Made by a program: the position numbers and the translations under genes. A stretch of DNA of 34,307 nucleotides from an uncultured Erysipelotrichaceae bacterium (GTDB lineage Bacteria; Bacillota_I; Bacilli_A; Erysipelotrichales; Erysipelotrichaceae): contig OMYM01000002.1 in NCBI GenBank assembly GCA_900315225.1, positions 1 through 34,307 of the forward strand, in the 5' to 3' direction. How positions within the stretch are numbered: position 1 is the first letter of the stretch; every line of letters starts with the position of its first letter. This document shows, one piece after another, positions 23,040 to 30,500 of this stretch. Below the pieces are notes generated by a model, which saw only the letters and a program-made list of their open reading frames with translations, searched no databases and had not been told where the DNA came from.

Positions 23040-23477
23040 ATGGCGGAAATTAATTATCACGATGGGTTTCATGGCACATACAGAATTGGCGATCAGACAC
23101 TGGTCATTGGCTCAGAAGCAATCATGCCATATGACATGACATACGGGGCAATTGCGTCTTGCTTGTATGCTACATTCCTAGGCATTGCTAAGACGAAAGA
23201 CATTTACGTCAAGGATGCACATGTATCGATCAATGGAAGAAAACGTACGACCATTCCAATGACATTAGAGTATATTTCCATTGACATTACTGTGGATACA
23301 GAAGCTGAAGAAGCAGATGTCAAGGCATGCATGGATCAAGCTATCCAAAACTGCTCCATGGTGCAAACATTTGTCAAAGTGGCAGAGATTGATTGCACGG
23401 TAAAAGTCGGAACTGTTGTGACAAAGGAAGAAAGTGAAGCAGTGATAGCTTGTGGCTTGGATGGAAAGGAATGCTAA
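23040..23477 (+). CDS. OsmC/Ohr family protein
   Basis: A 145-aa protein with the OsmC layout. The first catalytic Cys is Cys41 in GAIASCLYATFL, followed by a beta-rich middle (EYISIDITVDTEAEEADV), and a second Cys105 (IQNCSMVQTF). Members reduce organic hydroperoxides with this Cys pair. The ribosome binding site AAGGAG lies a little far (about 10 nt) from ATG 23040. It is followed by a terminator at 23581. No transcriptional regulator of the OhrR type is nearby. Confidence 0.85.
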   Translation: MAEINYHDGFHGTYRIGDQTLVIGSEAIMPYDMTYGAIASCLYATFLGIAKTKDIYVKDAHVSINGRKRTTIPMTLEYISIDITVDTEAEEADVKACMDQAIQNCSMVQTFVKVAEIDCTVKVGTVVTKEESEAVIACGLDGKEC

Positions 23478-23580
23478 TCATAACCTTTTGGCATTAGAAG
23501 AAAACAGGCTAGAGAAAAATATACAGAAGCTGCTTTGCAAAGGAATTGTGTGAACCATCATTTTGATCAATTGATAAGTG

Positions 23581-23609
23581 AAAACAGCGCTCTTTGATGC
23601 GCTGTTTTT
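23581..23609. terminator. Terminator, usable in both directions
   Basis: A stem AAAACAGCGC / GCGCTGTTTT with an 8-nt loop and a T run on the plus strand. It lies between the OsmC gene and the convergent hydrolase remnant (stop at 23632-23634). The 100 nt between the OsmC stop and this stem hold no other feature. Confidence 0.9.
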
Positions 23610-23631
23610 ACTGTCAGAATGTTGAATTGTT

Positions 23632-24129
23632 TTATCTGGACATTTGCCATTCCTGTAGCTGGTGTAATATTTTATCAGCAACTTCCTGATGCTTCATTTG
23701 ATATGTGTGACCAGTCTTTTCGATGAAGATCAGGCTATTCTGGGCAGACGTTGGCATATGTGAATTCAAGTTTTTTAAAAACTCGGTTGGATCGCCATCG
23801 GTGAAATTGTCATATGTGCCCACGAGCAGCGCTCCGGTATGTGTAATTTGTTCCGCTTGGGAGAAGTCGTTGTTTTTTGCCGTATGCACATTGTTTAGCA
23901 TGTCTGAAAACAACCAATCATATGCTGTGTAGGCAATGCAATCCACCCACCCCATGAAGGGAAACGGTAACATTTTGTTCCCATCCCCACGATCAACCTG
24001 ATCCTTGATCATTTGTTTTTGTCGTTCTGTTACATTAGACATCATGTATGTAAGATTCGCTGGCGATAACAAGAAGAAACGTTCAACCCTTGGGTTATAC
24101 CCAGAGGCACAAGCAAACGGAATTCCAAA
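23632..24129 (-). pseudogene. Alpha/beta hydrolase, C-terminal remnant
   Basis: The minus strand encodes the last ~165 residues of an alpha/beta hydrolase: a NPRVERFFLLSPANLTYMM strand (the segment that follows the nucleophile elbow), a cap region, TGALLVGTYDNFTDGDP (acid residue strand) and IFIEKTGHTYQMKHQEVADK with the catalytic His. The nucleophile Ser motif and everything before it are missing. The frame is open upstream only as far as the stop of the DUF3592 gene (24132-24130), directly where homology begins. The head of the gene was apparently deleted. A short ORF from TTG 24072 remains but lacks a ribosome binding site. Confidence 0.7.
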
Positions 24130-24642
24130 TCATCTGCATGTAGTAAAATGCGGAAGCCTTGTAGAAATCTGAAACGGAGTTCTGTGGCTTCTGGTATATT
24201 TGATTACCGATGCACCGATTGTTATCGCGCCAATGATTAACAAGACCACGGAAATCTGTTTTGTATATGGCGTGGTAGAAATATTGGCGGGATTGTCAGG
24301 GTCGACATAGAGAGGGAATTCTTCGCCTATCGTGTATTGTGTATTGCTATCGGTGAAAGACGATGTGTATTTGATGTCATCGTAGTAATACTTGAAAGTC
24401 ACATCGTATTTCTTTTCGTCATCCTTGTAATATGATTGTACATTTGTTACCACTGCCATTGTCTCGAAATATTCATCAGGTGAATTAACCAGCCATAGTG
24501 TTCCGATTCCAATGATGATCATGCCAAAGACGATGAAAAACAACAACTCATGGAATTCAAAGTTGAATCTTGTGCTTTTTCTACGAATGACTTTTTGCTT
24601 TAGGTGGATGTTTCTGGAACTATGCTTTATAATGTTTGTCAT
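24130..24642 (-). CDS. DUF3592 membrane protein
   Basis: A 170-aa protein with a basic N-tail, a membrane segment at about 33-52 (LLFFIVFGMIIIGIGTLWLV), an extracytoplasmic domain with the DUF3592 pattern (MAVVTNVQSYYKDDEKKYDV, then IGEEFPLYVDPDNPAN) and a second membrane segment (ISVVLLIIGAITIGASVI). Function unknown. The last 15 or so residues (PFQISTRLPHFTTCR) run to the junction with the hydrolase remnant and may be new sequence created by a deletion. Start ATG 24642 has a good AAAGGAG site and a strong promoter. Confidence 0.85.
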   Translation of the reverse strand: MTNIIKHSSRNIHLKQKVIRRKSTRFNFEFHELLFFIVFGMIIIGIGTLWLVNSPDEYFETMAVVTNVQSYYKDDEKKYDVTFKYYYDDIKYTSSFTDSNTQYTIGEEFPLYVDPDNPANISTTPYTKQISVVLLIIGAITIGASVIKYTRSHRTPFQISTRLPHFTTCR

Positions 24643-24667
24643 ATAGCAACTCCTTTATGCATAAAGC

Positions 24668-24696
24668 AATATACCATAGAACATTTAAAAAAGCAA
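24668..24696 (-). promoter_or_regulatory. Promoter of the DUF3592 gene
   Basis: On the minus strand TTGCTT (24696-24691), a 17-nt spacer and TATATT (24673-24668), with an extended TGG before the -10. Confidence 0.7.
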
Positions 24697-24720
24697 CAGT
24701 ATTATATGCCGATGGCTTGG

Positions 24721-25332
24721 CTAGGATTCACGCATGGTGACCTTGGAAAAGTAGGTCTGTAGTTTTTCTGGTGTCGTCTGTAGTTCTGTTTTGAACCACC
24801 ATTTGATCGCTTCGATAAAGGCAGAACAATAGTAGTTCCTGTAGAAATCATCGGGGATGTCTTTCTGATGAATATCATACCTTAGCATCAGTTGGGCAAA
24901 TTGATCCCTGAAGTAGCTCCAAAACAGATTGGAGCTTTCGCAGGCAAAGATCCTGGCGTAGCGTGTCTTGTCGTCCTTGAGGTGGTAGAGGACGTGCGTC
25001 AATGCATCTGAAAGGGAGTTTTCAGATGCGGAGAAATCGTGGGATGATTCCTTGGCGGGATGGGACGCAAAGATATGATTGAATAGGTTTTCGCAAGTAC
25101 TTCGCAATAGTTCGTCTTTTGTCTCGAAGTGGGAATAGAATGTGCTTCTGGCGATGTTTGCCTTGTCGATGATGTCCTGCACGGTGATATGCTCGTATTT
25201 CTTCTGCGCAAGCAATTCCTCGAATGAAACAAGGATTGCTTGCTGTGTCTTTTGTTGTCGTCTGTCCATTGTTTTTGTACATTTTTGTGGATTTGTCCGA
25301 TATCGAACAAATGCATGAAGATGATTATTCAT
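24721..25332 (-). CDS. TetR/AcrR-family regulator
   Basis: The protein has up to 203 aa. The DNA-binding domain is residues about 22-75: DRRQQKTQQAILVSFEELL, ITVQDIIDKANIARSTFYSHF and ETKDELL, a textbook TetR HTH. The remainder is helical, resembling the TetR_C_8 type, with a FYRNYYCSAFIEAIKWW signature. ATG 25332 has GGAAAGG close upstream, so I use it; an in-frame ATG at 25269 (MDRRQQ) gives the more usual N-terminus but has no ribosome binding site. It is divergent from the EamA transporter gene and probably represses it and itself through the palindromes at 25346-25367. Confidence 0.9.
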   Translation of the reverse strand: MNNHLHAFVRYRTNPQKCTKTMDRRQQKTQQAILVSFEELLAQKKYEHITVQDIIDKANIARSTFYSHFETKDELLRSTCENLFNHIFASHPAKESSHDFSASENSLSDALTHVLYHLKDDKTRYARIFACESSNLFWSYFRDQFAQLMLRYDIHQKDIPDDFYRNYYCSAFIEAIKWWFKTELQTTPEKLQTYFSKVTMRES

Positions 25333-25345
25333 TTCCTTTCCAAAG

Positions 25346-25367
25346 ACAGTATATCATACAGACTGTA
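25346..25367. promoter_or_regulatory. TetR promoter with overlapping palindromes (likely operator)
   Basis: TACAG-A-CTGTA (25357-25367) is a perfect 5-1-5 palindrome, and ACAGT...ACTGT (25346-25350, 25362-25366) a second, wider one. The minus strand of the same stretch contains the extended -10 TGATATACT (25356-25348) for the regulator gene. Autorepression is the natural reading. Confidence 0.55.
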
Positions 25368-25381
25368 AGGAAGTGAACAAT

Positions 25382-26737
25382 ATGTATGATAACTTGAGAG
25401 CGATACTATATGCCATTTTGGCAGCTATACTCTATTCTCTCATGACCCCTGTGTCGAAGCTTTTGTTAATTAGCGTATCTCCTGTAAAGGAGGCTGGCTT
25501 ATTGTATCTTGGGGCAGGCGTGGGCATGTCGATTGTATATGTCTTTGGGAAGAAAGGCGACATGCCTTCTGTGCGCAAGGAGGATACAAAGTATGTTCTT
25601 GCTATGGTTGTATTGGATATGTTGGCTCCAGTTTGCCTGTTGGCTGGGTTGTCGATGTCTACGCCAGAGAGTGTTTCTTTGTTGAATAATTTTGAAATTG
25701 TCGCAACGGCGACTATTGCCATGGTTTTCTTCAACACAGACTCCGCAAATATTAGGTAATATTGGCTCTTTCGGAACCTGTGTCCAAAACGTTTCTTGGC
25801 TGGTTCTCTAATCCGAGGAGAGTAGACCCGCCAAGCTTCCAGAGAATGCTATTTTTTCGGTGGAAGGGGGACGCCTGAAATATCAACAATAAGAAAAGAA
25901 GTTAGGGACACATAGAAATGCTTCATGGCCTTATGCGAACGTTCGCGTAATTGCTCCCAATAGTTTTCGAATGCGTACAGACCACCTTCACAAAGCAGTC
26001 TATGCCTGAAGGCTTAAGGGCATCCATCTCCCTCGGTACTGCATACCTTCCATTTGACGCATGTCTTGCCACGTATAATCCCACCTGAATATAGTATTAC
26101 CTAATACAATGGTGGATTATACACCAATTAGGAAATGACGTGAAGCATGCCGAAACAAGAAGCGTCAACGGTTTTACGCTGGTTATTACCTAATAGTCAT
26201 CTTGTTACCTAATATTTAAGGAGTCTGTGCTTCAAAGAACACATTACCAAACGCCTTGCGTTGGCGATTGCCATCATCATATTATCGTGTGTCCTCCTGT
26301 CATTTGATGGAAATGATTCTCTATCTTTCTCGAAGGGGTCTTTGCTTGTTCTTCTTGCTTGTGTTTGCTGGGGGTTTGAAAACAACTGCACAAGATCTTT
26401 AGCAAGAAAGGACACCAGGCAGATTGTCATGATCAAGGGATTTGGTTCTGGCATGGCTTCTTTGGTGTTGTCAAGATTGGTGGGTGAAGGGGAGGCTTCG
26501 CTTGCGTCTTGTGTGTGGGTCATGTTGTTGGGTTTTTGTAGCATTGGCTTAAGCGTTTATTTCTATGTCTTGGCACAGGCAAAGATTGGTGCAGCCAAGA
26601 CAAGTGCATATTATGCTGTGGCTCCCTTTGTCGGGGTATTGTTGTCGTTGGTTCTGTTTCGGGAAATACCTGGGATGATGTTTTGGCTATCGTTTGTAAT
26701 CATGGCTTTGGGAGTGTATGTATCACTGGATGCATAA
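25382..26737 (+). pseudogene. EamA/DMT-family transporter gene interrupted by a mobile element
   Basis: The first half (25382-25734) encodes five hydrophobic segments of an EamA transporter (ILYAILAAILYSLMTPVSKL, AGLLYLGAGVGMSIVYVFG and more) up to ATIAMVFF. The second half (from 26236) continues KEHITKRLALAIAIIILSC through LAQAKIGAAKTSAYYAVAPF to the stop at 26737. Removing the 495-bp element plus one copy of its 6-bp target duplication (501 nt) restores one open frame of about 284 codons, normal for the family. With the element, translation stops at TAG/TAA signals inside its left end. Such transporters export small metabolites; substrate unknown. ATG 25382 follows AAGGAAG. Confidence 0.9.
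25735..26229. mobile_element. MITE-like non-autonomous element, 25-bp inverted ends, 6-bp target duplication
   Basis: Ends: 25735-25759 begins CACAGACTCC and ends AAATATTAGGTAA. The complement of 26205-26229 has the same two blocks, so 23 of 25 positions match (GC against TT in the middle). The flanking hexamer CTTCAA occurs at 25729-25734 and 26230-26235. The 12-mer TATTAGGTAATA occurs at 25750-25761 and, inverted, at 26095-26106 and 26184-26195, with an 11 of 12 match in the right end: candidate transposase sites. No intact transposase is encoded. At 25764 the sequence GGCTCTTTCGGAAC resembles an ISL3-type terminus, but no partner end is seen. Confidence 0.85.
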
Positions 26738-26742
26738 AATAA

Positions 26743-26791
26743 TTGACATGTGGTCGTGAGTCTACTACAATAAGTGAACTTGCGATCACTT
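26743..26791 (+). promoter_or_regulatory. Promoter with inverted-repeat module (copy A)
   Basis: Perfect TTGACA (26743-26748), 17-nt spacer, TACAAT (26766-26771), followed directly by AAGTGA-8 nt-TCACTT (26772-26791). A nearly identical -10 plus inverted repeat stands at 31958-31983. The repeat spans the expected transcription start. It is followed by a T run, so an early hairpin in the RNA is also possible. It drives the hydrolase gene at 26844. Confidence 0.75.
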
Positions 26792-26843
26792 TTTTGTTTT
26801 GAGAAGATAGGCAGAAGGTCGTAAAGACATGGAGGATAGATCA

Positions 26844-27461
26844 ATGGTTGCGGTATTATATGTACATGGAAAAGGGGGAGATGCCTCGGAATGCAAACAC
26901 TACAAGCCCTTTTTCCCAGATTGCGAAGTGATAGGACTGGATTATAGGTCATTTACGCCATGGGATGCAGGGAAAGAGATCTATAAGATGGTTGAGGGAT
27001 GGAAGGAAAAGCATGGGAAGGTTATCATGATTGCTAATAGCATTGGTGCCTACTTTAGCATGTGTTCTCACATTGATGGGATGGTGGAGCGGGCATTCTT
27101 TATCTCGCCTGTAGTGGATATGGAAAAGCTGATTTGCGATATGATGGATTGGGCAGGTGTTACCGAGAAGGAATTGAAGGAACAAGGGGTGGTTCATGCT
27201 TCGTTTGGCGAAGATTTATCGTGGGATTATTTGTGTTGGGTGAGGGTACATCCCATGAAATGGGATGTACCAACCGATATACTGTATGGAGAAAAAGATA
27301 CATTGACATCCTTTGAAACAGTCAAAGGGTTTGCTTGCACGCACAATGCGAGCTTGACTGTCATGGAGGGTGGCGAGCATTGGTTTCATACGGAAGAACA
27401 GATGCGGTTTCTGGATGGATGGCTGTGGAATTGCCTGGGCAATGAAGCCACAGAAATCTGA
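26844..27461 (+). CDS. Alpha/beta hydrolase
   Basis: A 205-aa protein of small serine-hydrolase type: HG loop (VLYVHGKGGDAS), nucleophile elbow MIANSIGAYF (Ser in N-S-I-G rather than GxSxG), acid in LYGEKDTL, and His in GGEHWFHTEEQ. This triad order fits the alpha/beta hydrolase fold; the substrate is unknown. I chose ATG 26844 because GGAGG (26831-26835) lies 8 nt ahead; the upstream in-frame ATG at 26829 overlaps that site. The transcript has a 5' leader carrying the shared inverted-repeat module. Confidence 0.87.
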   Translation: MVAVLYVHGKGGDASECKHYKPFFPDCEVIGLDYRSFTPWDAGKEIYKMVEGWKEKHGKVIMIANSIGAYFSMCSHIDGMVERAFFISPVVDMEKLICDMMDWAGVTEKELKEQGVVHASFGEDLSWDYLCWVRVHPMKWDVPTDILYGEKDTLTSFETVKGFACTHNASLTVMEGGEHWFHTEEQMRFLDGWLWNCLGNEATEI

Positions 27462-27518
27462 TCCCAGATATTTGATTGCCCTGATATATTTTTCACAATG
27501 GAAAAAAATTAAGACAGT

Positions 27519-27527
27519 TGCTATAAT
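27519..27527 (+). promoter_or_regulatory. Extended -10 promoter of the large EAL/GGDEF gene
   Basis: TGCTATAAT, a TGn plus perfect TATAAT, about 72 nt before the ATG at 27599. There is no convincing -35, as is usual with extended -10 promoters. Confidence 0.55.
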
Positions 27528-27598
27528 ATATGATAGAAGATCGAGAAAGGGGGGAGAAACATTCCAATGATAGCGTTTAAAGAACTGGAGGATATGAC

Positions 27599-30500
27599 AT
27601 GAATCCTTCGGAAGAATATTGCTTTGATATTGAAATACAGGAAATACTGACTTGCTTAAGCATTCCGTTTGTGATATATCGACACATTGGCCAACAAGTC
27701 GATACACTTGTTGTTTCACAAGGTTTTTGCGATGAATATGGCTTTCGAGAATTGACGGATGCTTATCATTCCTTGCATCCAGACGATAGGGACAGGGTGA
27801 AGGAAGCAATGGAACGCTTGGCGAAGCATGATGTTCGTTGTGATATTGTCTGTCGTGCCAAGACATCCAAAGACGATGGCTACGTCCTTTTGCATGTCTT
27901 TGGCAAGAGTATATATCCTAAGATAGGGGTGCGCTTGTGTCTTGTCTGGCTGGTTCGTGAGGGAAACAATGCAGCCTTGGCGTATGAGAGAGTCTTGGAT
28001 GGTACCATGGAACGTCTATCGATGAATGCCAAGGTACGTGGCTCGTATTGCGATTACTTGACGGGACTGCCCAACATGGCGTATTTTTGTGGCTTGGCGG
28101 AAGAAGGACGCAAAAGACTACAGGAACAAAACATTGCTTCAGCGATTCTTTTCGTTGGCATGATGGGATTGAAGGATTTTAACCGCAGGCATGGCAATGG
28201 CGAGGGGAATCGCTTGATATGCGCTGTCGCAGATATTTTAACAAGATGGTTTGGACGTGAGAATTGCGCTCGGTTTGCGAGTGGGAATTTTGCGGCGCTT
28301 TCCAGAGAAGAAGGGTTAGAAGAATGTCTTGAGGAAATGATGGCTGCATGCAACAGCATTAACAACGGGAAAAACTTGCCGATTCGCATCGGGATATATC
28401 CCGATCAAATCGAGGAAGTGGAGGTTGACGTTGCCTGGGAAAGAGCCAGGCTTGCTGTGGAAAACAAGCAAAGCCGCAAGGAATCATTCTATTGTTTTTA
28501 TGATTTGGCGATGCTCAAGGAAGAGAAAGAACGCCAGGATATCATGGAACATCTGGATGAGGCCATAGAAAAAGGATGGATCAAGGTGCATTATCAGCCA
28601 ATTGTCCGTTGTGCCAATGGAAAGGTGTGCAATATCGAAGCATTGGCGCTTTGGGATGATCCAAAAAGAGGCATGTTGTTACCGGTGTCGTTTGTTCCTG
28701 CTCTGGAAGAAGCCATGTTAATACACAAGCTGGATCTATGCATCGCAAAGCAAGTGCTTTGCGACATAAAGTCCATGGAGAAGGAAGGAAACATGCATGT
28801 TTCGGTAACCATCAATCTTTCTCGCATCGATTTTGATTCTCTTGACATTGTCCAGGCGATGTGTGACTTGGTGGATGAAGCAAAGGTTGAGCGCAAGATG
28901 ATCGTCATAGAGATCACGGAGAGTGGCCTGGGAAACGATTTCGACTATATGAAGGAACAGATCGAACGTTTCCGCAGGCTAGGGTTCCAGGTATGGATGG
29001 ATGACTTTGGCGGTGGATATTCATCGCTGGAAATGCTTCAAAACGTAAAGCTTGACGCGATCAAGTTTGACATGGGTTTCATGATGCGCATGGATGCAGG
29101 CAACGAAGCAAGGATCATCCTGGCACAGATGATGAAGCTAGCTACTTCACTAGGGGTGGATACGGTTTGTGAAGGAGTTGAGACAAAAGAACAAGCGCGC
29201 TTTCTGCGGGAAATCGGTTGTTCAAAGCTTCAGGGATTCTATTACATGAAACCGTCCTTGCTTGACCAAATCATTGAAAGATACGCCAGGGAATTACCCG
29301 ATGGGATAGAAGATCCCCGCCAATCCGCCTATTACGACACGATGGGAAGGGTCAATCTTTTCGATTTGTCATTCCTTGCGAACAGGGATGACAGTGTGAT
29401 AAAGAATACCTTTGACACAGTTCCAATGGGCGTGATGGAAATCAATGAAGAAGGCGACAGGGCAAGATATTCCCGCTATAATCAATTCTTTAGGGAGTTC
29501 GTGAAAAGAGCCTTTGGCTTTGATCTCTTTGATCCAAACATAGAGTATCCCGTGCCGCGGGAAGGCGTGGGACATGGCTTTATAAAAGCCATTGAACAGT
29601 GTCGTAGCAATGGAACAGATCGGGCGTTTATCGATGAGGAAATGCCTGATGGCACGATGGTTCATTCCTTTGTGCGCAAGATTAACATCAATCCAGTGAC
29701 AGGAAGCTTGGCGGTTGCGGTCGCTGTTCTTTCAATCACCGATCCAGATGAAAAGACAACCTATGCGGACATTGCCCGATCGCTTGCGGCTGATTACTAC
29801 AATATCTATGTGATAGACTTGGATACGGATGAATATATCGAATACTCTTCCATGGTTGGCAAAGAGGAATTGGCCATTGAACGTCATGGCGTAGAGTTCT
29901 TTGCGTCCGCAAGGCGAGACGCCTTGGAACGCATCTATGAAGAGGACAGGGAATCGTTCTTGAAGAGGTTTTCCAGGGACAACGTTCTCCAGGAATTGGC
30001 TGCTCAGGGAGGATTCACAATGACATACAGGCTGATCGATACAGGAATGCCGAAGTATGTCAATATGAAAGCCACCAGGATGCATCGGGGAAATCGCATT
30101 ATCCTTGGCATCAGTGATGTCGATGCCCAGATGAAGCAACAGGAAGAAGAAAAAAGACTACGACAGGAGAGAGTCTCGCTTGGAAGAATCGCTGCCCTGT
30201 CCTCTAGTTTCATTGTGCTTTATACGATTGATCCTTCAACGGGAAATTATACGCAATACAACCCTTCGAATGAATTCGCCAGCTTTGGCCTGGCAAGGCA
30301 AGGAGATGATTTCTTTCGTGATGTCAGGCTGGATGCGCCAAAAGCCATTGATTCAAGGGACATGGAGAGACATTTACGCGTTTTGACGAAAGAAAACATG
30401 ATGCGAGAGATCCAAGCAAACCATTTCTTCATGCACAACTATCGGCTTTTGTTAAACGGACAGTCTGTTCCTGTGAGTTTGAAGGCTACACTGATCGAGG

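Noticed and set aside
25925-26085. A ~50-codon minus-strand frame inside the MITE (about RYAVPREMDALKPSGIDCFVKVV) faintly like the N-terminus of an IS4/IS1634-type transposase
   Set aside because: It has no credible start, ends in a stop after about 50 codons, and the resemblance is from memory only. Not enough to call a transposase fragment.
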